Source: JAEYKI01 sp036679405
Lineage (GTDB): Bacteria > Bacillota > Clostridia > Christensenellales > Christensenellaceae
Direction of reading: 5' to 3'
Length of the DNA: 64,000 nucleotides
NCBI GenBank assembly: GCA_036679405.1
Contig: JAVBVZ010000047.1
Location: 37,770 to 101,769 of the forward strand
Both the position numbers and the translations under genes were made by a program. Shown piece after piece: positions 39,961 through 47,774 of the stretch (positions within the stretch are counted from its first letter, which is position 1; each line of letters begins with the position of its first letter). The notes under the pieces were generated by a model. It worked only from the letters and a program-made list of their open reading frames with translations. It did no database searches and was not told the origin of the DNA.

Positions 39961-41122
39961 GAACAAATTCCGATATCCTTTTGAGTGCTTCTTTTAAATT
40001 CTCCATGGAAGACGCATAAGAGCAGCGCATGTACCCCTCCCCCGCATCTCCAAAAGCGGTGCCGGGTACGCAGGCGATCTTCTTTTCATGGATCAGCCGG
40101 TTGCAGAACTCCTCTGAACTCATGTGGCACCGCGTGATATTGGGAAAGATATAAAAAGCGCCTTTGGGTTCAAAACAGGCAAGGCCCATATCGTTTAAAG
40201 AGCGGTACACAAACCGCCTGCGCAGATCATAGCTCTTGCGCATCTTTTCCACCTGGGCAAATCCGGTCGCCATCTCATGACGCAGCGCTTCCAGGCCGGC
40301 GGCCTGGCTCATGCTGGACGCGCAGAGCATGGAATACTGGTGGATCTTGACCATCGCGCGGATGATGGGCGCCGGTCCGGCGGCATATCCCAGACGGAAT
40401 CCCGTCATGGCAAAAGCCTTTGAAAAACCGTTGATCACCACGCACCGCGGGTAGATATCTTCAAACGAAGCAATAGAGACATGCTCTATCCCGTAAATCA
40501 GCTCGGAATAAATTTCGTCCGAAATCACCAGCAGATCATTTTTTACAATAACTTCCCGCAGGGCCGACAGTTCTTCTTTGGTCATGGTCGCCCCGGTCGG
40601 GTTATTGGGGTAGGGAATCACGATCGCCTTGGTTTTGGGCGTGATCGCCGCGCTGATGCTTTTGGCCGAAAGCCTAAAGGATTCTTCTTCGCAGGTGGCA
40701 AGCGGAACCGCAACCCCGCCGGCAAACCGTACGCCCGGCATGTAGGAAACATAGGAAGGCGCGGGAACAAGAATCTCGTCTCCCGGGTCGATGATCGCGC
40801 GGAAAACCAGATCCAGCGCCTCGCTTGCGCCCACCGTTACCACAATATCGCCCGAATCATAAGAAAGGCCGTAACGCAACGACAGATATTTTGCTATTTC
40901 CCGGCGCAGTTCCGGCGTTCCCCAGTTAGAGGTGTAATGCGTGGTGCCGTGCTCCAGCGCGAAGATTGCCGTTTCCCGGATATTCCAGGGCGTCACAAAA
41001 TCCGGTTCACCCACGCCGAGCGAAATAGCGTCTTTCATTTCGCTTGCAATGTCAAAAAACTTGCGGATGCCCGACGGCGGTACCTCCGCTACATTTTTTG
41101 CAATGAATTTTTCCATGTTCAT
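39947..41122 (-). CDS. Class I/II PLP-dependent aminotransferase (PatA-like)
   Basis: The 391-residue protein has fold-type I aminotransferase features: ISLGVGEPDFVTPWNI at the start, YPNNPTGATMTKEEL, VISDEIYSELIY, and the PLP lysine in INGFSKAFAMTGFRLGY. The C-terminal Arg block is GEGYMRCSYASS. It most resembles the PatA/aspartate aminotransferase subgroup, which uses aromatic or branched amino acids or N-acetyl-diaminopimelate; the exact substrate cannot be fixed. It overlaps the Lrp gene by four bases, so the regulator and enzyme are coupled. Confidence 0.9.
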   Translation of the reverse strand: MNMEKFIAKNVAEVPPSGIRKFFDIASEMKDAISLGVGEPDFVTPWNIRETAIFALEHGTTHYTSNWGTPELRREIAKYLSLRYGLSYDSGDIVVTVGASEALDLVFRAIIDPGDEILVPAPSYVSYMPGVRFAGGVAVPLATCEEESFRLSAKSISAAITPKTKAIVIPYPNNPTGATMTKEELSALREVIVKNDLLVISDEIYSELIYGIEHVSIASFEDIYPRCVVINGFSKAFAMTGFRLGYAAGPAPIIRAMVKIHQYSMLCASSMSQAAGLEALRHEMATGFAQVEKMRKSYDLRRRFVYRSLNDMGLACFEPKGAFYIFPNITRCHMSSEEFCNRLIHEKKIACVPGTAFGDAGEGYMRCSYASSMENLKEALKRISEFVHEHS

Positions 41123-41616
41123 GGCGTCACAACCAATCTGTCGTCCTGCTCATCGCCTGCCAGTATCACGCCGTTTTCTTTATACTTGCGCATAATGAAA
41201 ACCGTGACTGTGCTGGTAACGCCGTCAATCACCGCCAATTTTTCAAAAACGAACTTGGAGATGCTTTTCATGTCGTTACTGACAATGCGGACCGCCAGAT
41301 CATAGCTCCCGGCCATCAGCGAAACGCTTTTCACTTCTTCAAATTTATAGATGCGCTTGGCAAGGTCGTCGTACCCGTAGTCGCGCTGCGGGGTGACTTT
41401 CACCTCGATCAGGGCTTCCACTTTATCGTTTTCCTCCAGCACATCACGGTTGACCACCGCCACGTATTTAATAATCGCCTTCTTGGCTTCCAGCTCCGCA
41501 ATCGCGCGGCAAACTTCATCTTCAGTTACGCCGAGCATCATTGCCATTTCTTTTTCGTCCCGTTTTGCGTTTTCCTCCAGAAGATCCAGTACCTCAAGTT
41601 TGATATCTGTTTTCAT
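41119..41616 (-). CDS. Lrp/AsnC family transcriptional regulator
   Basis: The 165-residue protein has an N-terminal winged helix-turn-helix (DLLEENAKRDEKEMAMMLGVTEDEVCRAIAELEA) and a C-terminal ligand-binding RAM domain (VSLMAGSYDLAVRIVSND). Such proteins respond to amino acids. The start is the second ATG, at 41616, seven bases after GGGGAGG; the first ATG is too close to that site. It overlaps the PatA-like gene by four bases and follows the isopropylmalate-synthase-like gene by about 35 bases. It probably controls its own amino-acid operon. Confidence 0.9.
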   Translation of the reverse strand: MKTDIKLEVLDLLEENAKRDEKEMAMMLGVTEDEVCRAIAELEAKKAIIKYVAVVNRDVLEENDKVEALIEVKVTPQRDYGYDDLAKRIYKFEEVKSVSLMAGSYDLAVRIVSNDMKSISKFVFEKLAVIDGVTSTVTVFIMRKYKENGVILAGDEQDDRLVVTP

Positions 41617-41651
41617 AACCATGCCTCCCCGAAAGCGTGCTTTTAGCGGCT

Positions 41652-43058
41652 TTATTCCTGCAATCTTTTGCGGTGTACGCAGAATGCGGTATACCTGGTA
41701 AGGTCGATCTCCCGGATCTTGGACTCCATCTCGTTGTCCCCGAAAGAGGTTGTCCGGCCTTCGGCGTACTCCCTGTCAATTTGTTCTTTTAATGTTACAA
41801 CCATCTCATCTTTTTTGTCAATCCTGTTTTCGCCCATGAGATTGAAGTGTGCGTTGATCCAGTGCGCAATGCCCGCAAGCCCCGAATGCTCCCCGATAAT
41901 GACCGAAACCTTTCGCCCGAGGATTTTTTCCGTGTTAAAAATATTATAGATGGCCTCGTCTTTTAACAGCCCGTCCGCATGGATGCCCGCGCGGGTGGAA
42001 TTAAAGTTCCTTCCTACAAAAGGCGTCCTTGGATCTATCTCCACTTTGAGCTCTTTTTCAAAATATTCGGCGATCTCGGTAATCACCCGCAGGTTCATCC
42101 CGTCCGTGGTGCCCCTGATCTGCGCATATTCCACCGCCATGGCTTCAATGGGCGTGTTGCCCGTCCGCTCTCCGATGCCCAGCATGGAACAGTTGACACT
42201 GGACGCGCCGTACAGCCAGGCCATGGCCGAATTGGTGACGGCTTTGTAAAAGTCGTTATGTCCGTGCCATTCCAAAAGATGCGGCGGCGTTTTGGCAAAG
42301 AAGCGCAGCCCGTATACCAGGCCCTGCACGCTGCGCGGCGGCGCGGCGCCGGTGTAAGGCACTCCGTAGCCGAGCGTGTCGCACATCCGTATTTTTATGG
42401 GCACGCCGCTCTCTTCGCGCAGTTTCATCAGTTCCCGCGCAAAAGGAACGACAAACCCGTAAAAATCCGCGCGGGTGATATCCTCAAAATGGCAGCGGGG
42501 CACAACGCCCACATCCAGCGCGTCTTTGGCAATTCCAAGATACTTGTCCAGCGCCTGTACGCGGGTCAGCCCCATTTTATTGAAAATATGGTGATCCGAA
42601 CAGCTCATTAAAATACCGGTTTCCCGGATGCCGATGGACTTCGCCATTTCAAAATCTTTTTTATTGGCCCGGATCCAGGTTGTGATCTCCGGGAATTTGT
42701 ATCCGAGCGCCATGCACTGCTCAATGGCTTTGCGGTCTTTTTCCGTATATACAAAGAATTCGCTCTGCCGGACCACGCCTCCCGGCCCCGAAAGCTTATG
42801 CAGCAATTTAAAAAGGTCCACCACTTCCTTGACGGAAAAAGGGGTCCTGGACTGCTGCCCGTCCCGGAAGGTTGTGTCGGTGATCCATATTTCATCCGGG
42901 CAATACATAGGGACGCGCCGGAAGTTGAACACAACCTTGGGGATGCTGTCGTAATCCATGGATTCCGGAAAAAGATTCGGTTCCCGGATATCCTGCAACT
43001 GGTATTCATACCCTTCCTCCTGCAGAAGGTTCCATTTTTTATATCCGCATTCTTCCAT
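41652..43058 (-). CDS. HMG-CoA-lyase-like enzyme, possible Re-citrate or isopropylmalate/homocitrate synthase
   Basis: The 468-residue protein has the TIM-barrel metal and acyl-CoA motifs of the DRE family: ITDTTFRDGQQSRTPF at the start of the barrel, LEWHGHNDFYKAVTNS with the HxH, and SMLGIGERTGNTPIEA. The C-terminal block FNSTRAGIHADGL resembles the isopropylmalate/homocitrate synthase active site. It lacks the allosteric LeuA C-terminal domain. In anaerobes without Si-citrate synthase, this family includes Re-citrate synthase, so glutamate synthesis is a reasonable guess, but the substrate is undecided. It starts one base after the stop of the aminotransferase at 43060. Confidence 0.85.
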   Translation of the reverse strand: MEECGYKKWNLLQEEGYEYQLQDIREPNLFPESMDYDSIPKVVFNFRRVPMYCPDEIWITDTTFRDGQQSRTPFSVKEVVDLFKLLHKLSGPGGVVRQSEFFVYTEKDRKAIEQCMALGYKFPEITTWIRANKKDFEMAKSIGIRETGILMSCSDHHIFNKMGLTRVQALDKYLGIAKDALDVGVVPRCHFEDITRADFYGFVVPFARELMKLREESGVPIKIRMCDTLGYGVPYTGAAPPRSVQGLVYGLRFFAKTPPHLLEWHGHNDFYKAVTNSAMAWLYGASSVNCSMLGIGERTGNTPIEAMAVEYAQIRGTTDGMNLRVITEIAEYFEKELKVEIDPRTPFVGRNFNSTRAGIHADGLLKDEAIYNIFNTEKILGRKVSVIIGEHSGLAGIAHWINAHFNLMGENRIDKKDEMVVTLKEQIDREYAEGRTTSFGDNEMESKIREIDLTRYTAFCVHRKRLQE

Positions 43059-43059
43059 T

Positions 43060-44256
43060 TCAGTCTTCCAGTCCCTTCACAAACTCCGCAATCCGAAGCA
43101 GGCCTTTTTCAATGTTCTCTCTGGAGGTAGCGTAAGAAAGGCGCACAAAATAATCCGCTCCAAAAGCAATGCCGGGCACTACCGCCACCAGGCTTTTTTC
43201 AAGCAGGCACTCTGTAAAATCCATAGACCCGCCGATTGTCTTGTCGCCGCACCGTTTTCCTATGAGCTCCGAAATATCCAGCATGACGTAAAACGCCCCT
43301 TCCGGTTTCACACAGGAGAGGCCCGGCATTTCGCCGATCATCCGGACCATCATGTCGCGCCGGAAAGCAAATTCTTTCACCATATCATGCAGCGCATCCT
43401 GCGGGCCCTGCAAAGCGGCCACGCTCGCATACTGGGTAATGGAGCTCGGGTTGGAGGTGGCGTGGCTCTGGTAGCTGCCCATCATGGAGGCCAGTTTTTT
43501 GCAAGAAGCGGTATATCCCATTCTCCAACCGGTCATTGCATAGGCCTTGGAAAGCCCGTTTACCAGGATCGTCCTTTCATATGCGTCTTCACTGAGCGAA
43601 GGAAAGCTGTAGTGGGTTGTTCCGTCGTAGGTGAGTTCGTCGTAAATTTCATCGGCAACCACATAAAAGTCGTACTTTTCCGCAATATGGGCAATCCCCA
43701 TCAGCGTGTCTTTGGAATACACGCAGCCGCACGGATTGGACGGGCTGTTTACAATGATGGCGGCTGTTTTTTCGGTAACCGCCGCTTCAATATCTTTTAA
43801 TTCCGGCTCAAAATTGTTATCTTCCCGCGCCTGCACATATACCGGCACGCCGTCCGCCATTTTTACCAGTTCGGGATAGGTGACCCAGTAAGGCGAAATA
43901 ATAAGCACTTCGTCCCCCGGATTTAAAATAGCCTGAAAGGCGTTGAAAAGCGAATGCTTTGCGCCGTTTGAAATCACAATCTGGGCAGGCTGGTACAAAA
44001 GGCCGTATTTTTTATTCAGACGGCCGGCTACCGCTTTTTTCAGGTCCATCGTTCCGGATGCGGGCGTATATTTGGTGAATCCCTTGTCCAGCGCCTCTTT
44101 GGCGGCCTGTTTGATATATTCGGGCGTATCCATATCCGGTTCGCCGGCACCGAAACCGATGACGTCTTTCCCGTTTTTAACCATCTCTTTTTCCATTGCC
44201 GTGATCTTCAGCGTCAAAGACGGTGAAATTGCAAGGGCTTTTTTTGAAAAATTCAT
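43060..44256 (-). CDS. Class I PLP-dependent aminotransferase (aspartate aminotransferase type)
   Basis: The 398-residue protein matches the AspC/AspB type: KALAISPSLTLKITA at the start, IGFGAGEPDMDTPEYI, YTPASGTMDLKKAV, NSPSNPCGCVYS, VADEIYDELTYDG, and the PLP lysine in VNGLSKAYAMTGWRMGY. It most likely transfers amino groups between aspartate and 2-oxoglutarate. The start is the ATG at 44256 after GGAGGTATGA; upstream in-frame codons have no ribosome site. It leads the operon that continues with the isopropylmalate-like enzyme, Lrp and the second aminotransferase. Confidence 0.92.
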   Translation of the reverse strand: MNFSKKALAISPSLTLKITAMEKEMVKNGKDVIGFGAGEPDMDTPEYIKQAAKEALDKGFTKYTPASGTMDLKKAVAGRLNKKYGLLYQPAQIVISNGAKHSLFNAFQAILNPGDEVLIISPYWVTYPELVKMADGVPVYVQAREDNNFEPELKDIEAAVTEKTAAIIVNSPSNPCGCVYSKDTLMGIAHIAEKYDFYVVADEIYDELTYDGTTHYSFPSLSEDAYERTILVNGLSKAYAMTGWRMGYTASCKKLASMMGSYQSHATSNPSSITQYASVAALQGPQDALHDMVKEFAFRRDMMVRMIGEMPGLSCVKPEGAFYVMLDISELIGKRCGDKTIGGSMDFTECLLEKSLVAVVPGIAFGADYFVRLSYATSRENIEKGLLRIAEFVKGLED

Positions 44257-44412
44257 TTCATACCTCCAAAGCATCCAAAAGAACTTTTTGTTTTTGGTTT
44301 CATTATATATGCGACATTGTATCACAACCAAAAGGGCAAGACAATAGGAATCCACGCCCGGATGAAAGGTTTGTTTTTTCAAATTGCAAAGAGGCGGAGT
44401 GCCTAATAAAGC

Positions 44413-44441
44413 TTGATTTTTAGGGTGTTTCCCGATACAAT
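44413..44441 (+). promoter_or_regulatory. Sigma-A promoter of the degV gene
   Basis: TTGATT (44413-44418) and TACAAT (44436-44441) are separated by exactly 17 bases, 60 bases before the ATG. The rest of 44257-44500 is a divergent promoter region. Confidence 0.75.
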
Positions 44442-44500
44442 AAAATAAATGAAACAACTGTTTTTATATTTTCATTGAAAAAAGAGATAGGAGAGAGTCT

Positions 44501-45373
44501 ATGTCAGAGTTTGTAATTGGAGCAGATTCTTGCTGTGATTTGCCGTTTGAGTATGCCGAGCGGCGCAATTTGATGATTTTACCGTATCATTATTTCATGG
44601 ATGGAAACGAATATGTGGAAAACCAGGGCGACGAAGACGGCATTAAAAAATTCTACGACACGCTGCGCGCGGGTTCCATTTCCACCACTTCCATGGTGAA
44701 TACCGAAACATTTGAAGATCTCTTCCGCCCTATCCTTGAATCGGGCAGAGATGTCCTGCACTGCGTTTTGTCTTCCGGCCTGAGCGGCAGCTACAACAAT
44801 GCGCGGCTGGTGGCGGAAAAACTTGCCAAGGAGTTTCCGGACCGCAAACTGTATGTGGTGGATTCCCTTTCGGCCGCACGCGGTTTCGGGCTTTTTGTCC
44901 ACATGGTTTTGGACCAGCGGGATGCGGGAAAAAGCATTGACGAAGTTTACGAATGGGCCCTGGGCCATACCAAAAACGTGATCCACTGGTTTGCGGTGGA
45001 CAGTTTGGACCATCTTAGACGGGGCGGGCGCGTTTCCCGCGCAACGGCATTCCTCGGGACCATGATGAACATCAAACCCGTTCTTCGTTTTGACGACGAC
45101 GGAAAAATCATTCCTGTTGAGAAGGTTCGCGGACGCAAAAAGTCTCTGATTGAACTGGTAAACAAAATGGAAGGCCAGTTTGAAAATCCGGAAGGCGCGA
45201 CCGTTTTCATCGGCCACGGAGATGCGGTCGAAGACGCACAGTTCGTAGAAAAGCTGGTGTGGGAACGCTATCCGCAGATCAAAGAAACGCAGATCCATTT
45301 CATTGGTCCCATTGTGGGGACCCATTCGGGCCCTTCCACTATTGCGCTGCATTATATGGGCAACAAAAGGTAA
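44501..45373 (+). CDS. DegV family fatty-acid-binding protein (FakB-like)
   Basis: The 290-residue protein is a DegV domain. It starts EFVIGADSCCDLPFEYAER, has the STTSMVNTETFEDLF and CVLSSGLSGSYNNARL blocks, the conserved DSLDHLRRGGR, and a C-terminal GPIVGTHSGPSTIAL. DegV/FakB proteins hold a fatty acid and present it to the kinase FakA for incorporation into phospholipid. FakA is not in the window. An extended promoter lies upstream and a strong terminator follows, so it is a single-gene unit. Confidence 0.93.
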   Translation: MSEFVIGADSCCDLPFEYAERRNLMILPYHYFMDGNEYVENQGDEDGIKKFYDTLRAGSISTTSMVNTETFEDLFRPILESGRDVLHCVLSSGLSGSYNNARLVAEKLAKEFPDRKLYVVDSLSAARGFGLFVHMVLDQRDAGKSIDEVYEWALGHTKNVIHWFAVDSLDHLRRGGRVSRATAFLGTMMNIKPVLRFDDDGKIIPVEKVRGRKKSLIELVNKMEGQFENPEGATVFIGHGDAVEDAQFVEKLVWERYPQIKETQIHFIGPIVGTHSGPSTIALHYMGNKR

Positions 45374-45391
45374 TCTTTTCTTTAAGATCCG

Positions 45392-45419
45392 GAGCCGTTT
45401 TTTTAAACGGCTCTTTTTT
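45392..45419 (+). terminator. Terminator after the degV gene
   Basis: GAGCCGTTT and AAACGGCTC form a perfect 9-bp stem with a TTTT loop, followed by six T residues. An imperfect GGAGGC...GCCTCC inverted repeat lies further on near 45486-45520; I assign it no function. Confidence 0.92.
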
Positions 45420-45544
45420 CGCATAAAAAACTTCAAATTTCTCAAATATCCTCAAGGAGACGCGCTCACGGCCCCGAGAGGCCGCCGGAGGCTCTATAAA
45501 ACGCTTTTTGTGGCCTCCCGAAAGAATGACCTTGATTTCTTTTG

Positions 45545-45553
45545 TGATATAAT
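45545..45553 (+). promoter_or_regulatory. Extended -10 promoter of the P-II-like/antiporter operon
   Basis: TGATATAAT is an extended -10 element with a consensus hexamer at 45548-45553, 37 bases before the ATG. No good -35 is present at 16-18 bases. Confidence 0.6.
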
Positions 45554-45589
45554 CTAGTTTTGGGGGAAAACGGAAAGAGGAAACAGAAA

Positions 45590-45943
45590 ATGAAATTATT
45601 AATTTTTGTACTTAACAAAACAGAAAAGCTGGACGATGTGCTTTCCGAGTTCGCGCGCAAAAACATATGCGGCGCAACCGTTCTGGAAAGCCGCGGAATG
45701 GCGCACATGCTTGCCGACACGCACGGAGAAGAAGAAATTCCCTTCCTGGGTACATTCCGCCGGTTTTTGAGCAACGACCAGCAACAGAACAACGTGATTT
45801 TGGCTGCCGTAGACGATCATCAGGTAGACGAAGCGGTAGACGCGATCGAGAGCATTGTAGGCGACCTTTCAAACGCGGACACCGGCGTGGTGTTCTGCGT
45901 GCCGATAGATTATACGAAGGGGATCTGCAACATTGGAAAGTAA
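45590..45943 (+). CDS. P-II-like signalling protein
   Basis: The 117-residue protein has the size and ferredoxin-like strand-helix pattern of the P-II superfamily: KLLIFVLNKTEKLDDVLSEF, then a divergent T-loop region, then NNVILAAVDDHQVDEAVDAIESIVGDL and DTGVVFCVPID. It lacks the canonical GlnB tyrosine loop, so it is a P-II-like protein, possibly binding a nucleotide or ion. The ATG at 45590 follows AAAGAGGAAA. It overlaps the CPA2 antiporter gene by 11 bases, which suggests that it regulates that transporter. Confidence 0.8.
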   Translation: MKLLIFVLNKTEKLDDVLSEFARKNICGATVLESRGMAHMLADTHGEEEIPFLGTFRRFLSNDQQQNNVILAAVDDHQVDEAVDAIESIVGDLSNADTGVVFCVPIDYTKGICNIGK

Positions 45944-47144
45944 CATCATCTTCGAAGTCGCCATTATGCTCATTGCCGGCCTTCTGATCGGCCGGCTTGG
46001 GAAACTCGTTAAACTGCCCAACGTAACGGGCTACCTGATTGCCGGGCTGCTGCTCGGCCCCTATGTTTTCAACCTGATCCCGGTCAGCATGCTGGACGGA
46101 TTCACCGTGATATCCGACATTGCGCTCAGCTTTATCGCTTTTTCCATCGGCAGCGAATTCAGCCTGAGCTATTTTAAAAAAGTAGGCATCGCGCCCATTA
46201 TCATTGCCTGCGCCGAAGCGTTTGGCGCTATTATACTGGTATCTACCGTACTCATTTTGTGCGGGTTCGACCAGAAGCTTTCCATTATGCTGGGTGCGAT
46301 TGCCGCGGCGACCGCGCCTGCGCAGACCATTATGGTCATCAACCAGTTCAAAGCCAAGGGGCCCCTTACCTCCATGCTGATGAGCGTGGCCGCCATCGAC
46401 GACGCCGTGGCCCTGATTGGCTTTGGGATCGCCACCACCATGGTACGGGCAATGTCATCCGCGGCGGATGTGACCGTGCTGACCGCGCTTGCGCCCGTTT
46501 ATGAGATCGTCATATCTTTTGCACTCGGGTTTGGCCTTGCGATGCTGATGAAATTTTTATTCAGATGGTTCCGCAAGCCCTCCAACCGCATCTGCATTGT
46601 GGTGGGCATGGTCATGCTCACTTATTGGATGGCGGATCTGCTGCAGGGTTCAGCGCTGCTCGCCTGCATGGCCTTAGGTGCGGTACTGGTGAATATTTTT
46701 TCCGAAACGGACAACATTGTCAAGGTGACCAATGCGTTCACACCGCCCATATTCGTGTTGTTTTTTGTAATATCCGGCGCGGGGTTCGACATTTCCGCGC
46801 TCGCGGCCATCGGCATCATCGGCGTTCTGTATGTTGTTCTGCGTGTGGCCGGAAAAATGCTGGGCGCCTGGCTGGGTGCAAGAGTGACCCATCAGGAGAA
46901 AAAAATCCAGAAATATCTGGGCCCTACGCTGATGCCCCAGGCGGGCGTTGCGCTCGGGCTGGTGATCGTAGCCGGCCAGCTGGTGCCCGAATACGCGCCT
47001 GAAATCCAAACCATTATTTTGTGTTCTACCTTTATCTACTCCATTATCGGGCCGATCGCAGCAAAATATGCGCTGGTGAAATCCGGAGAAATCGTCCTGC
47101 CGCCCAAAGAACCCAAAAAATTAAAAAAGAGCGACGCCGTATGA
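45933..47144 (+). CDS. CPA2-family cation/proton antiporter
   Basis: The 403-residue protein has about 12 membrane segments and the Na/H exchanger domain: LIGRLGKLVKLPNVTGYLIAG at helix 1-2, LGPYVFNLIPV, FIAFSIGSEF, and the paired acidic centre AAIDDAVALIGFG. It belongs to the CPA2 (Kef/NapA) group, but lacks the RCK domain of KefB/KefC. It would exchange Na or K ions for protons. The start is a TTG with a GGGG site upstream, inside the end of the P-II-like gene, so translation is coupled. The P-II-like protein may replace the missing RCK regulator. Confidence 0.92.
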   Translation: MESNIIFEVAIMLIAGLLIGRLGKLVKLPNVTGYLIAGLLLGPYVFNLIPVSMLDGFTVISDIALSFIAFSIGSEFSLSYFKKVGIAPIIIACAEAFGAIILVSTVLILCGFDQKLSIMLGAIAAATAPAQTIMVINQFKAKGPLTSMLMSVAAIDDAVALIGFGIATTMVRAMSSAADVTVLTALAPVYEIVISFALGFGLAMLMKFLFRWFRKPSNRICIVVGMVMLTYWMADLLQGSALLACMALGAVLVNIFSETDNIVKVTNAFTPPIFVLFFVISGAGFDISALAAIGIIGVLYVVLRVAGKMLGAWLGARVTHQEKKIQKYLGPTLMPQAGVALGLVIVAGQLVPEYAPEIQTIILCSTFIYSIIGPIAAKYALVKSGEIVLPPKEPKKLKKSDAV

Positions 47145-47152
47145 CATCGCTG

Positions 47153-47179
47153 AAAAAGCCGCCCGGCGGGCGGCTTTTT
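47153..47179 (+). terminator. Terminator after the antiporter gene
   Basis: AAAAAGCCGCCC and GGGCGGCTTTTT form a perfect 12-bp stem with a GGC loop. It lies right after the antiporter stop and ahead of the converging zinc-ribbon gene, and probably serves both. Confidence 0.92.
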
Positions 47180-47200
47180 GGTTGGTATGAGCCAAAGTGC

Positions 47201-47569
47201 CTAAAGCCTGTGCCCGCAGTACGGGCAGTAGGAAAAGCCGGGCGCCACCCGCGCACCGCAATTCGGGCAACTCTGCGCCCCGCCCGCTTCCGCGCTTTGC
47301 CGGCTGCACTTTGAAAAGTCGATCCGACCGGACGCCTGCGCATCCTTTGCCGTCTGCGCATCGCATGTGTATACCGCACCGCAGCAATGCAGGCGCACAA
47401 AATAGGTTTTATTCCATTTGAACAGCGGGATAAAGAAAAAATGAAAAAAGGTATACGAAAAATAGAGCGTGCCCGCCGTATAGCGGCCGCAGGCCGGACA
47501 AACAATATTACTCAAAGTCCTAACTTCTTTGCACTTGTCTTCTATCCCGAAAACGCCAATGAAAAACAT
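47201..47569 (-). CDS. Zinc-ribbon protein with two Cys-pair motifs
   Basis: The 122-residue product starts MFFIGVFGIEDKCKEV, a common start in this clostridial family. It has one Cys-pair set in VCPACGRYTAG with HCCGAVYTC and a C-terminal zinc ribbon CPNCGARVAPGFSYCPYCG. The middle, YFSYTFFHFFFIPLFKWNKTYFV, is aromatic and may lie against the membrane. Its function is unknown. The start at 47569 has no ribosome site; a TTGAAG-N18-TACAAT promoter ends exactly six bases before the ATG, so the message may be leaderless. It converges on the antiporter gene. Confidence 0.75.
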   Translation of the reverse strand: MFFIGVFGIEDKCKEVRTLSNIVCPACGRYTAGTLYFSYTFFHFFFIPLFKWNKTYFVRLHCCGAVYTCDAQTAKDAQASGRIDFSKCSRQSAEAGGAQSCPNCGARVAPGFSYCPYCGHRL

Positions 47570-47575
47570 AGCTTT

Positions 47576-47605
47576 ATTGTAGCACGCACAAAGCGGATCC
47601 TTCAA
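47576..47605 (-). promoter_or_regulatory. Promoter of the zinc-ribbon gene
   Basis: On the minus strand TTGAAG (47605-47600) and TACAAT (47581-47576) are 18 bases apart. The -10 ends six bases before the ATG at 47569. Confidence 0.7.
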
Positions 47606-47654
47606 TAGCGCCGCGCCTTTTTGCGCACCCTGTTTGCAGGCAAAAATTTTTTCT

Positions 47655-47743
47655 TAAATCCCCATTAAATTAGTAGGATTTATATTGACATACCGGAAAG
47701 ATTGGTTTATGATTCTATATCATAGCAAACTAGTAGGGATTTT
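47655..47743 (+). promoter_or_regulatory. Promoter and likely operator of the iscRSU operon
   Basis: TTGACA (47685-47690) and TATGAT (47708-47713) are exactly 17 bases apart. Just upstream, TAAATCC (47655-47661) and GGATTTA (47676-47682) form a 28-bp inverted repeat. Its right part, AAATTAGTAGGATTT, recurs as AAACTAGTAGGGATTT at 47727-47742 just after the start point. The paired sites bracket the promoter as expected for autorepression by the Rrf2-type product. Confidence 0.75.
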
Positions 47744-47774
47744 CGGATTCGGCCAAAAGGAGGGAGCCCCGGTC

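Noticed and set aside
44579..45445. Minus-strand open frame of 288 codons opposite degV
   Set aside because: It crosses the degV terminator and shows no protein-like features; DegV on the other strand is certain.
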